Part shown: one piece after another, positions 8,176-17,644 of the stretch
How positions within the stretch are numbered: position 1 is the first letter of the stretch
Layout of the letters: each line of letters opens with the position of its first letter
Assembly (NCBI GenBank): GCA_030680075.1
Contig: JAUXWR010000313.1
Coordinates: 17,885-81,884, forward strand
Length of the DNA: 64,000 bases
Source of the DNA: Legionella sp.
GTDB taxonomy: Bacteria > Pseudomonadota > Gammaproteobacteria > Legionellales > Legionellaceae
Direction: 5' to 3'
The notes under the pieces: model-generated
Databases searched by the model: none
Seen by the model: only the letters and a program-made list of their open reading frames with translations
Told to the model about the DNA's origin: nothing
Made by a program: the position numbers and the translations under genes

Positions 8176-9392
8176 TAATAATTCAGACCCATTACTTCTC
8201 GCACCTCTTTTAATGTTTTGTTAGCTTCCTCTCGCGCCGCTTCACTTCCTTCGGCAACTAACCGTTTCACCGAACCTAAATCCTCTTCATATTCTTTGAT
8301 TGCAAATTGAATAGGTTTTAACTCTTGGTTGATGGCATCGACTATAGGCCGTTTACAATCAACACAGCCAATTCCTGCGGTGCGACAACCCGTCTGAACC
8401 CACTCTTTTACATCAGGAGATGAATAAATTTTATGAAACTGCCAAACAGGGCATTTTTCAGGCTCACCCGGATCTGTTCGTTTTACACGGGCAGGATCAG
8501 TGGGCATGGTTAATATTTTCTTTTCAACATCGACAGGGTTTTCTCGCAAGCCTATCGTATTGTGATACGACTTGGACATCTTCTGGCCATCAATACCGGG
8601 CATTTTCGATGTTTCTGTTAATAAGGGTTGCGGCTCTGAAAGAATGATTTTTCCCGAACCATCCAAAAAGCCGAGTAGACGCTCTTTATCGCCTATGGAT
8701 AAATTATGTTGATTCGTTACCAGCGCTTTCGCCGTATTAAGCGATTCGTGACTACCATCCTGTTGAAAATGGGTACGTAACTCATTGTACAGCTTGCTGT
8801 TTTTTTTGCCCATTTTTTTAATGGCTTCTGCAACAAGGCCTTCAAAATTAGGCTCTTTGCCATACATGAAATTAAACCGTCTTGCTACTTCACGTATTAA
8901 TTCGATATGAGCGACCTGATCTTCTCCAACCGGTACAAAATCCGCTTTGTAGAGCAACACATCAGCACTTTGCAAGAGCGGATACCCTAAAAAACCATAG
9001 GTGGATAAATCTTTATCATGAAGCTTTTCTTGTTGATCTTTATAGGTGGGCACGCGTTCAAGCCAGCCCAAAGGCGTAATCATGGATAATAGCAAGTGCA
9101 GTTCTGCATGCTCTGGCACCCATGACTGAATAAACACTTTAGATAAGCCTGGGTTAACCCCGCAAGCAAGCCAGTCAATGACCATGTCCCATAAAATCGT
9201 TTCAATAAAACCAGGTTCATCATAGCGAGTTGTTAACCCATGCCAATCTGCTACGAAGAAATAGCAATCATACTGGTGTTGTAACGTAAGCCAATTTTTT
9301 AATACACCATGATAGTGACCCAAGTGTAAACGACCACTGGCCCGCATGCCGGACACAACCCGCTTGTTAGAACTATATATACCAGACATCAA
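8175..9392 (-). CDS. trpS: TrpS, tryptophanyl-tRNA synthetase
   Basis: 405 residues, class Ic aminoacyl-tRNA synthetase that charges tRNA-Trp. The HIGH motif is seen as GRLHLGHYHG near 20-30 and the KMSKS loop as GQKMSKSYHN in the middle-to-late part. It is longer than the ~330-residue enterobacterial form because of a C-terminal extension holding GCVDCKRPIVDAINQELKP, known in a subset of bacterial TrpS. It is followed by scpA with a one-base overlap and preceded by the YciO gene with a 14-bp gap, consistent with one operon. Confidence 0.95.
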   Translation of the reverse strand: MMSGIYSSNKRVVSGMRASGRLHLGHYHGVLKNWLTLQHQYDCYFFVADWHGLTTRYDEPGFIETILWDMVIDWLACGVNPGLSKVFIQSWVPEHAELHLLLSMITPLGWLERVPTYKDQQEKLHDKDLSTYGFLGYPLLQSADVLLYKADFVPVGEDQVAHIELIREVARRFNFMYGKEPNFEGLVAEAIKKMGKKNSKLYNELRTHFQQDGSHESLNTAKALVTNQHNLSIGDKERLLGFLDGSGKIILSEPQPLLTETSKMPGIDGQKMSKSYHNTIGLRENPVDVEKKILTMPTDPARVKRTDPGEPEKCPVWQFHKIYSSPDVKEWVQTGCRTAGIGCVDCKRPIVDAINQELKPIQFAIKEYEEDLGSVKRLVAEGSEAAREEANKTLKEVREVMGLNY

Positions 9393-9406
9393 AATCCTCT
9401 AAACAG

Positions 9407-10027
9407 TTATCTGAAAGGCTCAGGATCACCTTTTCCTACTCGCAATACCACGGGGAAGTCCCCCGTCAAATCAATAACGGTTGTTGGCTCATGCCCACAA
9501 TGCCCACCGTCAATGATTAAATCTGTCTGATTACCCAGTAAATCCTCAATAGCCTCAGGCTGGCTTAATGGTGCGTTAGCACCCGGCAGTATAAGGGTGG
9601 TACTCATCAACGGCGCATCAAGGCATTCAAGTAATGCCAGGGTAATAATATTTTCAGGTACTCGTAAACCCAGTGTCTTTCGCTTGGGATGTAACATGAG
9701 TCGAGGGACTTCATGGGTGGCATTCAAAATAAAGGTGTACGCTCCCGGTGTAAATGCTTTTAATAAACGAAAAATTGGGTTAGAAACTTTGGCGTAAGTG
9801 CCCAATTCTGACAAATCCCGGCATACAAGTGTCATATTATGGTTTTTATCCAATTGGCGTAAACGCCGAATGCGCTCTAACGCTGACTTATTGCCTAATT
9901 TACAACCAAGGGCATACCCTGAATCCGTTGGATAAACGATTAAGCCCCCATCTTCAACAATGGTTGCCGCCTGCCTTAATAAACGTGCCTGCGGGTTATC
10001 TGGGTGAATTGCAAAAAACTGACTCAT
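9407..10027 (-). CDS. yciO: YciO-type Sua5/YrdC family protein
   Basis: 206 residues from the ATG at 10027, chosen because an AGGGGAC Shine-Dalgarno lies just upstream and the N-terminus MSQFFAIHPDNPQARLL matches the family. The Sua5/YrdC domain binds nucleotide and RNA; the paralogue TsaC makes threonylcarbamoyl-AMP for tRNA t6A. Family motifs are GGLIVYPTDSGYALGC and the KNHNMTLVCRDLSELGTYA segment, the latter typical of YciO rather than TsaC. So t6A synthesis is not assured; YciO's own function is not firmly known. It sits between rnm and trpS. Confidence 0.85.
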   Translation of the reverse strand: MSQFFAIHPDNPQARLLRQAATIVEDGGLIVYPTDSGYALGCKLGNKSALERIRRLRQLDKNHNMTLVCRDLSELGTYAKVSNPIFRLLKAFTPGAYTFILNATHEVPRLMLHPKRKTLGLRVPENIITLALLECLDAPLMSTTLILPGANAPLSQPEAIEDLLGNQTDLIIDGGHCGHEPTTVIDLTGDFPVVLRVGKGDPEPFR

Positions 10028-10038
10028 AAAGTCCCCTG

Positions 10039-10863
10039 TCAAATGTTCCATTGATGCCAAACAGGTATACAGTTTAACGGCAGTTGCCGCTGGCGTCCAA
10101 GAGATATACGCGATAATGTATCACCATGATAGTCAGAGCCACTGGATGAGAGCAATTGAAATCGCTGGGAAAGACCTGCCATCTCTTGAACTTCGGTGAC
10201 AGTCATTTCACCAGAAACAACTTCCAGACCACTTCCACCTGCCCCTTTAAATTCTTCTATTAAATCATGTAATTTGGTACGCGTTAATTTATATTTCAAA
10301 GGATGCGCGAGCACTGCGTGCCCTCCCGCCTCTGTAATACCTTCAACCGCCTCGGTTATTGAGATCCAGGGGGTTTCGACGTAAGCGGCTTTTCCTCTTC
10401 CCAAAAAACGTTTGAAGGCTGTTTGCATATCGGCAGCTAAACCTTCCTCAATAAAAACCCGCGCAAAATGCGGCCTTGCAAGTCGGTCATGACCTGCAAT
10501 TTTACAGGCTTTTTCAAAGGCATCGCTAATTCCTAACGTCACCATACGCTCTGCAATTTGGCGCGATCGCACATAGCGGCTCTCAGTCTGGCGGGCAATA
10601 AGCTCTGTTAACAGGGCGTTATCGGGGTTTATTGCCAGCCCAAGAACATGAATATCATATTTTTTCCAACGGGTACTAAGCTCAATACCATTGATAAAAG
10701 TAATATCAGTATTAGTTTGGTCTTGCAGAATTTTAACGCCTGCGACAGTATCGTGATCAGTCAAGGCCAAAACCTTAACGCCTGCCTCAATCGCTTTTTC
10801 CAGTAGCTGTTGCGGGGATAGTATTCCATCCGAACAATTACTGTGACAATGTAAATCAATCAT
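10039..10863 (-). CDS. rnm: Rnm (YciV/TrpH), PHP-domain 5'-3' exoribonuclease/phosphoesterase
   Basis: 274 residues, one PHP metal-dependent phosphoesterase domain. Metal-ligand motifs appear in order: DLHCHSNCSDG at 3-13, ALTDHDTVAG near 34-43, a histidine in DIHVLGL, RPHFARVFIEEG near 130, and late AHPLKYK and GSDYHGD. Escherichia coli Rnm trims the 5' ends of rRNAs and degrades oligonucleotides and 3',5'-bisphosphates. It is the first gene of the leftward set with yciO and trpS, a neighbourhood often seen with this family. A divergent promoter region of about 180 bp separates it from phoH. Confidence 0.88.
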   Translation of the reverse strand: MIDLHCHSNCSDGILSPQQLLEKAIEAGVKVLALTDHDTVAGVKILQDQTNTDITFINGIELSTRWKKYDIHVLGLAINPDNALLTELIARQTESRYVRSRQIAERMVTLGISDAFEKACKIAGHDRLARPHFARVFIEEGLAADMQTAFKRFLGRGKAAYVETPWISITEAVEGITEAGGHAVLAHPLKYKLTRTKLHDLIEEFKGAGGSGLEVVSGEMTVTEVQEMAGLSQRFQLLSSSGSDYHGDTLSRISLGRQRQLPLNCIPVWHQWNI

Positions 10864-11044
10864 AAATTACCGAAGATACGCCTCATGCCAAGTCAATTTA
10901 AACCACACTTCATTATATAGTAGTTTAATGCTGTTTGTTTATATATTCTTTGCTTATTTTTGTAACTAAGCCGCTCACAATACTTGCGAAATAGTCGGTT
11001 TATGAACTATCCTTTAAACATACTTCTTAAAAATAACTATCCCA

Positions 11045-11998
11045 TTGAGCAGTACATTACACAGCGAAAACATTTATTTACCCCACTTGACTGTCGAGCG
11101 ACTAGCAAATTTGTGCGGCGTTTTCCATCAAAACATTAAATTTCTTGAAGATTCTCTTCACCTGACTATCAAAATCAACCAAACTAAATTGACCTTATTT
11201 AGCCAATCAAATCAGGCACTTTTGCGCGCCAAACAAATTATCAAACACTTATACAAATTCACTGAAAAACCAATAGATGTGGAAACTATACAATCGTTGC
11301 TAAATGAAAAGGAAACCAAACCCGCTATGTCCCCCATAAAATTAAGCCGAAAATCGATTTTACCTCGTAACAGCAAGCAAGCTGACTACTTAAAAAGCAT
11401 TGACGAGCATGATGTTGTTTTTGCTGTGGGGCCTGCTGGCACCGGAAAAACATACCTTGCCGTCTCTAAAGCCATAGAATGCTTTGAAAAAGGCGAAGTG
11501 CAACGCCTTATTTTTGTAAGACCTGCTGTGGAAGCCGGTGAAAAATTAGGCTTTTTGCCAGGCGACCTCGTTGAGAAGGTTCTCCCCTATCTTCGCCCCA
11601 TTTATGACGCACTTTATGAAATGCTGGGTTTTAAAGAAACCCAAAAACTTATTCAAAGTGATGTTATAGAAATTCTTCCTTTAGCCTTCATGCGCGGCCG
11701 CACATTAAATGAAGCGTTTATTATTCTCGATGAAGGTCAGAATACCACTGTTTTGCAGATGAAAATGTTCCTGACACGAATGGGTTTTGGCTCAAAAGCG
11801 GTTGTGACCGGCGACATGACCCAGGTTGATTTGCCCAAAGGTACACTCTCTGGTTTAGCGCATGCTACTAAATTATTAAAAGATATAAATGAAATCAGCA
11901 TCCATACATTTACCAGTCGTGAAGTCGTAAGACATCCACTAGTGTCAAAAATTGTTGATTGTTATGATGTCCCATTAAACGAAGAGAAGTCTCAATGA
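11045..11998 (+). CDS. phoH: PhoH/YbeZ family ATPase
   Basis: 317 residues. The start is TTG at 11045: an in-frame stop lies at 11015 and no ATG occurs before residue 95, while the N-terminal KH-like part must be included. The P-loop GPAGTGKTYLA is near 138 and the Walker B AFIILDEGQNT near 230. PhoH-like proteins are nucleotide-binding proteins linked to RNA processing and usually pair with YbeY, which is the next gene here (4-bp ATGA overlap). An unusual TTG start may keep translation low. Confidence 0.92.
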   Translation: MSSTLHSENIYLPHLTVERLANLCGVFHQNIKFLEDSLHLTIKINQTKLTLFSQSNQALLRAKQIIKHLYKFTEKPIDVETIQSLLNEKETKPAMSPIKLSRKSILPRNSKQADYLKSIDEHDVVFAVGPAGTGKTYLAVSKAIECFEKGEVQRLIFVRPAVEAGEKLGFLPGDLVEKVLPYLRPIYDALYEMLGFKETQKLIQSDVIEILPLAFMRGRTLNEAFIILDEGQNTTVLQMKMFLTRMGFGSKAVVTGDMTQVDLPKGTLSGLAHATKLLKDINEISIHTFTSREVVRHPLVSKIVDCYDVPLNEEKSQ

Positions 11999-12471
11999 AC
12001 CATCAAATTGATTTACAAATAGCGTGTGAGGATCCCTTACCAGTGAGTGAGGACTGCCTTGTGAGCTGGGTTAAAAAAACATTGGATCAATACGAAGAAG
12101 AAGCTGAATTAACACTGAGACTGGTCGATATCGATGAGATTACTGAGTTAAATACGCTTTACAGAAAACAAAACAAGCCCACCAATGTGCTTGCCTTTCC
12201 TGGCAATGTTCCAGAAGAAATAGAACTTGAATACTCTTTTTTGGGCGATATAATTATTTGTCCTGCTGTTTTGAAAATGGAAGCAATCGATCAAAAAACA
12301 CCGTTAGAGGCCCATTGGGCCCACATCGTTGTTCATGGGGTTCTGCATTTGTTAGGGTATGATCACATCGAGGACGCTGATTTTAAACTTATGCAAGCGA
12401 AAGAAATTGAGTTGCTTGATAACCTGGGATTTACTAATCCTTATCACCAAGAGGGTAATGACGTTGAGTAA
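11995..12471 (+). CDS. ybeY: YbeY, endoribonuclease / rRNA maturation factor
   Basis: 158 residues. YbeY is a zinc-dependent endoribonuclease needed for 16S rRNA 3'-end maturation and ribosome quality control. The metal-binding motif HGVLHLLGYDH is present near 113-123, and the conserved NVLAFPG lies near 64-70. It overlaps phoH by 4 bp and corC by 14 bp, so the three are translated as a coupled set, as in many proteobacteria. Confidence 0.95.
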   Translation: MNHQIDLQIACEDPLPVSEDCLVSWVKKTLDQYEEEAELTLRLVDIDEITELNTLYRKQNKPTNVLAFPGNVPEEIELEYSFLGDIIICPAVLKMEAIDQKTPLEAHWAHIVVHGVLHLLGYDHIEDADFKLMQAKEIELLDNLGFTNPYHQEGNDVE

Positions 12472-13333
12472 AGAGGATGATTCGGGTTCCTGGTTTATAC
12501 GCTTGAAGCAATTTTTGCAAGTAGAACCCAAAAACAAAGATGAATTAATCAGGTTGATACGCGATGCGCAAATTCGCTCTCTTATTGACTCAGAAACGTT
12601 GGGGATGATTGAAGGTGTAATCCAGTTTTCCCAAATGCGCGTGCGCGATATCATGCTTCCAAAAAAACAAATGACGACCCTGTCTCAGGATGATGACTTA
12701 AAAAAAGTAATCGAAATCGTTACCACGACAGGCCACTCGCGCTTTCCGGTGACGGGCGATAATAAAGATGACATTATCGGTATTTTGCATGCCAAAGATT
12801 TGTTACGTTATATCGAGGCGGGCGATAATGAAATTGATTTAGGCGATATTGTGCGTCTGGCAACCTTTGTCCCAGAAAGTAAACGCCTGGATTTATTGCT
12901 AAGTGAGTTCCGGAATAACCGTAACCACATGGCATTAGTCGTTGATGAATATGGTACCGTCAGTGGTTTTGTTACTATTGAAGATATTATTGAACAAATA
13001 ATTGGTGATATAGAAGATGAGTTTGATGTTGATGAAGAAGCCTACATCAAAGCTCATGGCGATGCGCAATATATTGTGAAAGCTCACGCACCCATTGAGG
13101 AATTTAACGAACAGTTGCATGCTGACTTCAGCGACGAAATCTACGATACTATTGGAGGCATTGTAATGGCCAATTTTGGGTATTTACCCAAACGAGGTGA
13201 AGTCATTACAATTAATGACTTTGAGTTTAAAATAATTAATGCCGATGCCCGCTCTATAAAATTGTTAGGCTGCTTTGATAAACGTTCGATAGTTGACCCT
13301 ACAGAGAAAGGACTAACAAGTGATGAACAGTAA
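12458..13333 (+). CDS. corC: CorC/HlyC-family transporter-associated protein with two CBS domains
   Basis: 291 residues from the ATG at 12458; the longer frame from 12359 lies inside ybeY and is rejected. Two CBS domains (about 70-190, with VRDIMLPKKQMTTL and SRFPVTGDNKDDIIGILHAKDL) precede a CorC_HlyC domain ending near 285 (YDTIGGIVMANFGYLPKRGE). No membrane segments are seen. The family is linked to magnesium and cobalt efflux and, with YbeYZ, to ribosome and envelope homeostasis. The 3' end overlaps the response-regulator start. Confidence 0.9.
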   Translation: MTLSKEDDSGSWFIRLKQFLQVEPKNKDELIRLIRDAQIRSLIDSETLGMIEGVIQFSQMRVRDIMLPKKQMTTLSQDDDLKKVIEIVTTTGHSRFPVTGDNKDDIIGILHAKDLLRYIEAGDNEIDLGDIVRLATFVPESKRLDLLLSEFRNNRNHMALVVDEYGTVSGFVTIEDIIEQIIGDIEDEFDVDEEAYIKAHGDAQYIVKAHAPIEEFNEQLHADFSDEIYDTIGGIVMANFGYLPKRGEVITINDFEFKIINADARSIKLLGCFDKRSIVDPTEKGLTSDEQ

Positions 13334-14003
13334 CATTTTAATCGTTGATGATGACACTGAGCTAACTGACTTATTAGTCCAATACCTCGAACCCGAAGGT
13401 TTTACTGTTTCTTGTGTTCACGATGGTGAAAATGCCGTTAAAAAAGCACTTAACCAACCATTTGACGCCATAATCCTGGACGTTATGTTGCCAAAATTAA
13501 ATGGTTTTGAAGTACTGAAAGCCATTCGCGAACATCTTGAAACCCCTGTTCTCATGCTTACTGCTCGTGGTGATGATATCGACAGGATTGTAGGCCTTGA
13601 AATTGGTGCAGATGATTACTTGCCAAAACCTTGTAACCCACGCGAGCTGGTAGCACGTCTTCGAGCTATCTTAAGACGAACTCAAAAAATACCCACTCAG
13701 CGACCCGTTATTGATCACCAAGGCATCGTAGTCGATTGCTCCAAGCGCCTTGCAACGCAACACGGTGAGCCAATGGAGCTAACCAACGCGGAATTTAACA
13801 TTCTGGAAATGTTAATCAAATCCCCAGGCCAGGCTTTTTCCAAAGAAGAATTAACCGAATATGCACTCGGTCGGAAATATACCGCTTACGATAGAAGTAT
13901 TGATGTGCATATTAGTAATCTGCGTAACAAGCTTGGTGACAATCAAGAAGGCGAGCCTCTTGTAAAAACTGTCCGGGGCTTTGGGTATATGTTTAATGCG
14001 TAG
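13323..14003 (+). CDS. cpxR: CpxR-like OmpR-family response regulator
   Basis: About 226 residues. The receiver domain shows the acidic pocket VDDD, the phosphorylation site D53 in ILDVMLPKLNGFEVL, and the conserved lysine in YLPKPCNPRELVAR. A winged-helix OmpR-type DNA-binding domain follows (ELTNAEFNILEML...RSIDVHISNLRNKLGD...VRGFGYMF). The CPxRELVAR linker and overall similarity fit CpxR, which in Legionella controls many Dot/Icm components and effectors. A GTG three bases upstream is an alternative start. It lies inside a phoH-ybeY-corC operon and overlaps the kinase gene. Confidence 0.8.
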   Translation: MNSNILIVDDDTELTDLLVQYLEPEGFTVSCVHDGENAVKKALNQPFDAIILDVMLPKLNGFEVLKAIREHLETPVLMLTARGDDIDRIVGLEIGADDYLPKPCNPRELVARLRAILRRTQKIPTQRPVIDHQGIVVDCSKRLATQHGEPMELTNAEFNILEMLIKSPGQAFSKEELTEYALGRKYTAYDRSIDVHISNLRNKLGDNQEGEPLVKTVRGFGYMFNA

Positions 14004-15375
14004 TCTTTATTGGAAAATTTTTCTTTCCTTTTGGTTAGCGACTATTCTCACCATCATTACCACCGCCTGGGTAACCAGCGAAATCGCACAAAAATCATCA
14101 ATCCCCGCGCGTGAAAAAGTATTTATGGATAGCTATGCCAATGCGGCTGTGGCGACCTTTGAATCAGGTCAGCACGCGGCATTAAAAAAATGGCTGGCAC
14201 AAACTGGCTCCTCAAAAAGAATGACCCTCTATTTGTTATCCAGTACAGGAGAGATTGTCGGAAACCAGTCACCACCGCAAGAAGTCATAGAAATCGGCAG
14301 GGATTTGGTCAAGGAACAATTAGACGATGGGATGCTTAAATTTGGTAATTTAATTGTCAGTCACGAAATTTTATCCACTTCAGGTAAAGGGTACCGCTTG
14401 GCAGCTGTCAGTGAGAGGCCATTATCTCACTTTGTGGTTATTCCCTGGGCAGGATTAACCATTCGACTGACCATTGCAATTTTTATTAGTGGTCTTATTT
14501 GCTATCTATTATCTGTCTATCTGACCAAGCCTTTGCGATCATTAGGCTTGGCTGCAAAATCTATCGCGACTGGAAAATTAAATACCCGTGTTGGGCACTT
14601 TAAAGGACACAATCGCGATGAAATTGCTCAGTTAAGTAACGAGTTTGACCGAATGGCTGAACAACTTGAAACGCTTGTTAACTCCAAAGAGCGTTTACTA
14701 CAAGATATTTCTCACGAATTACGATCACCCCTCGCCCGCCTCCAGATAGCCATAGAATTAGGCCGCAAAAAAGCAGCGCAGTCTGCGGAAGTCGAGTTTT
14801 GTCGCATGGAAGTTGAGTGTTTGCGCTTAAACACCCTCATAGGAGAAATCCTGGAGTTTGCGAGGCTTGATAAATCGGTCGATGAGCTTGATAAAAAAAA
14901 CGTGAATATCAATGACTTGATTAACCGCATTATCACTGACGCAACTTTTGAGTTTGGGGAGTCTCATCCACAGACTATATTGAATTCTACTAAAGACTAC
15001 TCTCTTTCCATTGATGAGCGCTTGATTCATCGAGCGCTTGAAAATGTTATTCGCAATGCACTGCGTTACTCTCCACCAGGTAAAGTAGTTACTATATTTG
15101 TCTCAGCTGATGAACAAAACAATCAATTGTTTATTGATATCACTGACGAGGGGCCGGGTGTTCCTGAGGAGCAATTAACGCGTATCTTTAACCCTTTTTA
15201 TCGGGTTGATACCTCACGAGCAAAAAAAACGGGGGGTTATGGATTAGGGTTATCGATTGCTGAAAAGGCTATCATGCTTCATCAGGGAACGATTAGCGCG
15301 GTTAATTTAAAACCCTCGGGCTTACGAGTGCGAATCATGCTGCCTTTTTTCAATAATCAAACTAATCTTCTGTAA
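13996..15375 (+). CDS. cpxA: CpxA-like sensor histidine kinase
   Basis: 459 residues from the ATG at 13996, 8 bp before the response-regulator stop. A first membrane segment (about 6-26), a periplasmic sensor region of roughly 130 residues, a second membrane segment near 160-180 and a HAMP linker precede the HisKA domain with the phosphoacceptor H240 in ISHELRSPLARLQ. The ATP-binding domain shows NVIRNALRYSPPG, DEGPGVPEEQL and GGYGLGLSIAEK. The DISHELRSPL form is typical of CpxA. Envelope stress is the usual input; that is inferred here. Confidence 0.8.
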   Translation: MRSLYWKIFLSFWLATILTIITTAWVTSEIAQKSSIPAREKVFMDSYANAAVATFESGQHAALKKWLAQTGSSKRMTLYLLSSTGEIVGNQSPPQEVIEIGRDLVKEQLDDGMLKFGNLIVSHEILSTSGKGYRLAAVSERPLSHFVVIPWAGLTIRLTIAIFISGLICYLLSVYLTKPLRSLGLAAKSIATGKLNTRVGHFKGHNRDEIAQLSNEFDRMAEQLETLVNSKERLLQDISHELRSPLARLQIAIELGRKKAAQSAEVEFCRMEVECLRLNTLIGEILEFARLDKSVDELDKKNVNINDLINRIITDATFEFGESHPQTILNSTKDYSLSIDERLIHRALENVIRNALRYSPPGKVVTIFVSADEQNNQLFIDITDEGPGVPEEQLTRIFNPFYRVDTSRAKKTGGYGLGLSIAEKAIMLHQGTISAVNLKPSGLRVRIMLPFFNNQTNLL

Positions 15376-15446
15376 ATTAAATCTTGTAATTGCCCTCTTA
15401 AACTCATTAAGATGGTTTATAATACAGCCCACACGGAAATTAGTCA

Positions 15447-16274
15447 GTGAGCCACGCCAAAAGACTTGATAGAGCAAGCGGCATTTTATTTTTGTTATCT
15501 TTTGTATTGTCTAAATTACGTTATATCCCGTTTTCTCTTTTCTCCGCAATTACTTATTCTTCTTCGCTGGTTGTGCTCATGATGGGGTATTTCCTATGGT
15601 TCCTGGCCTGCCAACTGTATCCTGAACATCCCCGATTAAAAGGTAATTGGTATGCCTTCAGTCAATTTAAAAACCAGAATAGAATGGCCGCCGTCATTGG
15701 TTCTATCGCTATTATTTGTTGTTTTGCGGCATTCGCATTTCCCGTTTTCATGGTACCCGCGTGCTGGCTATTTGTTCTCAGTAATATCTTCTGGGGTATT
15801 TCCCAGTTTCATAAAATGAAAAACCCACCCACTTATGACCCTGATTACTCCTCATCACGACAAAGAACCTATCTCTCTTATGTAGCGATTATGATAAGTT
15901 TAAGCATTTTAAATGCAATTTCAGCAACGCTATTGTTTATTTTTCCACTATTCACGGTGACTATTATCGCGCTAACCATTGGATTGAGTTTTTTACTCTG
16001 CCTTGCTGCATTTAATAAATGGCTTGATTTTAATTTTATCAAGCACCAACCGGATAGGATAGAGAGCCATAGTTACGCGTCCATGAAAGAAAAATTGGAT
16101 ATTAACCCCTCACCGACACCCTCGTTGCACGTGCCCGAGTTTGCTCTCTCTGATGATGAAGCTGACGAAATAGCGCGAGCAACCTTCCCTACCCCCATTA
16201 ATACAACGTCTCGTGATTTGCTGGCTAGATTCGATGAGGTCGCCGATGTCGGCGCAGGAAACTCCTTAAGTTGA
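15447..16274 (+). CDS. Unknown polytopic membrane protein
   Basis: 275 residues beginning at GTG (15447). About six hydrophobic segments lie between residues 10 and 195 (for example ITYSSSLVVLMMGYFLWFL and MAAVIGSIAIICCFAAFAF), followed by a cytosolic acidic tail rich in Ser, Pro and Asp (PTPSLHVPEFALSDDEADEI). No recognised catalytic motif. Legionella genomes carry many such proteins. The tail could be an interaction or export signal, but there is no direct support. It follows cpxA by 71 bp and may share its transcript. Confidence 0.6.
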   Translation: MSHAKRLDRASGILFLLSFVLSKLRYIPFSLFSAITYSSSLVVLMMGYFLWFLACQLYPEHPRLKGNWYAFSQFKNQNRMAAVIGSIAIICCFAAFAFPVFMVPACWLFVLSNIFWGISQFHKMKNPPTYDPDYSSSRQRTYLSYVAIMISLSILNAISATLLFIFPLFTVTIIALTIGLSFLLCLAAFNKWLDFNFIKHQPDRIESHSYASMKEKLDINPSPTPSLHVPEFALSDDEADEIARATFPTPINTTSRDLLARFDEVADVGAGNSLS

Positions 16275-16320
16275 CGCGAATTCGATACTTACAGCATTGC
16301 GTTTAATGATGGCGGATCTT

Positions 16321-16500
16321 TGGACAAGACAATTTTTAAATGCGGGTAAATAACTGGTCTTTGCGAGTCGCAGACGAAGCAACCCAGTGACCTTATCAGC
16401 AATAGATGCGCTAATTAGCTTTTCCAAGGCCACTGGATTGCTTCACTTTGTTCGCAAAGACGTGCATTTTTGCCGAGATTTAAAATAGTACTGTACAGAG
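16321..16500. repeat. MITE-like palindromic repeat, copy 2
   Basis: A fuller copy of the element at 2022. Inner arms GTCTTTGCGAG...GAAGCAACCCAGTG and CACTGGATTGCTTC...CGCAAAGAC pair with each other. Outer arms (GACAATTTTTAAATGC and the region around ATTTAAAATAGTACTG) also pair. It is about 175 bp, has no coding capacity, and occupies most of the 335-bp gap before the kinase gene. Confidence 0.65.
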
Positions 16501-16609
16501 ATGGTGGCTCCTCAAGTGCACCCAGTTAAGTTAAAATAAGAAAATAAGTCTGTCAGTGAGAATGTTAAAGTCTTACAGACATTTTGCTTGATCAAGAGGT
16601 AAATCCCTA

Positions 16610-17395
16610 ATGAACACACCCAAATATCTTGAAGGTGGGCGTACAAATAAGATTATACGTACCGAGGATTGTGTTCATCGTCCGACCGGACCATGGACTA
16701 ACCAGGTTCACAAATTTCTGAATCATTTACGTAAAAATGGGTTTTATTCGGCTCCTGAGCCTTTAGGATTTGATGATAAGGGGCTGGAAATAGTCAGCTT
16801 TATAAAAGGCGAGGTGAGTAATTATCCGTTGAGTCCAAATGCGTCATCAAGCAAAGCATTGCTCTCTGCTGCCCGATTACTACGTAAATTTCATGATGCC
16901 TCACAAAACTTCTTAGCTGACAATACTTCTGAACAATGGCAACTGCCAGCACGTGACCCACAAGAAGTGATTTGTCACGGTGATTTTGCTCCCTACAATG
17001 TTGTTTTAGAAGGAGAGCAAGCTATTGGAATTATTGATTTCGATACGTGTCATCCAGGGCCTCGCACATGGGATATTGCTTATGCTCTGTATCGTTGGAG
17101 CCCATTTACCAATCCAGATAACAGAGACGGATTTGGAACTATTGAAGACCAAATTTCAAGGGCCCGTTTATTTTGCCAAGCTTATGGATTATCAAATGAG
17201 CAAAGAATTGGGCTGGCGAGTTTGATTATTGAAAGACTGGGTGTATTAATTAATTTTCTGTTGGCACAAGCAGAAAAAGGGAATAAAGATTTCGAGCTGC
17301 ACAGGCAAGATGGACATCATCTGCTTTATTTGGCAGACGTTGAGTATATTAAGGATCATTTAATTAAAATAGAAGATGGTCTTGGCAATCCTTAA
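16610..17395 (+). CDS. Aminoglycoside-phosphotransferase-fold kinase
   Basis: 261 residues with the APH/choline-kinase fold. The catalytic loop is seen as CHGDFAPYNVVLE near 123-134 and the metal-binding IIDFDTCHPGPRTWDIAYAL near 141-160. Such enzymes phosphorylate small alcohols, sugars or antibiotics; the substrate cannot be told from sequence. The N-terminal part shows EGGRTNKIIR, the usual nucleotide-binding strand region. Ribosome-binding site AAGAGG precedes the ATG. Stand-alone gene flanked by repeats; drug resistance should not be assumed. Confidence 0.75.
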   Translation: MNTPKYLEGGRTNKIIRTEDCVHRPTGPWTNQVHKFLNHLRKNGFYSAPEPLGFDDKGLEIVSFIKGEVSNYPLSPNASSSKALLSAARLLRKFHDASQNFLADNTSEQWQLPARDPQEVICHGDFAPYNVVLEGEQAIGIIDFDTCHPGPRTWDIAYALYRWSPFTNPDNRDGFGTIEDQISRARLFCQAYGLSNEQRIGLASLIIERLGVLINFLLAQAEKGNKDFELHRQDGHHLLYLADVEYIKDHLIKIEDGLGNP

Positions 17396-17644
17396 GTGGG
17401 GTAACTCCTCGACGACTCCAAGCCCGCAAAAAAACGCGCATCTGAGGGCTTATCGCCAGCTCACGTTAACAAAAGAGCCGTGACGCACCCGATTTAACAC
17501 CCGAAATTTGGGAATTATTTCCGCACAATAATCATCCAAAGAATGATGGAGTTAGCAAAAAATATCCGCTAGAATGAGCATTATTTAACAAACATGGAAA
17601 AATTCTGGCACTACCAGCCTGTATTTTATAAGGAATAAGTCCAT

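Noticed and set aside
12359..12457. N-terminal extension of corC
   Set aside because: The added residues overlap ybeY coding sequence and do not resemble the family; the ATG at 12458 fits better.
17420..17451. Terminator after the APH-like kinase
   Set aside because: AAGCCC and GGGCTT are 20 bp apart with no T-tract; the stem is too weak.
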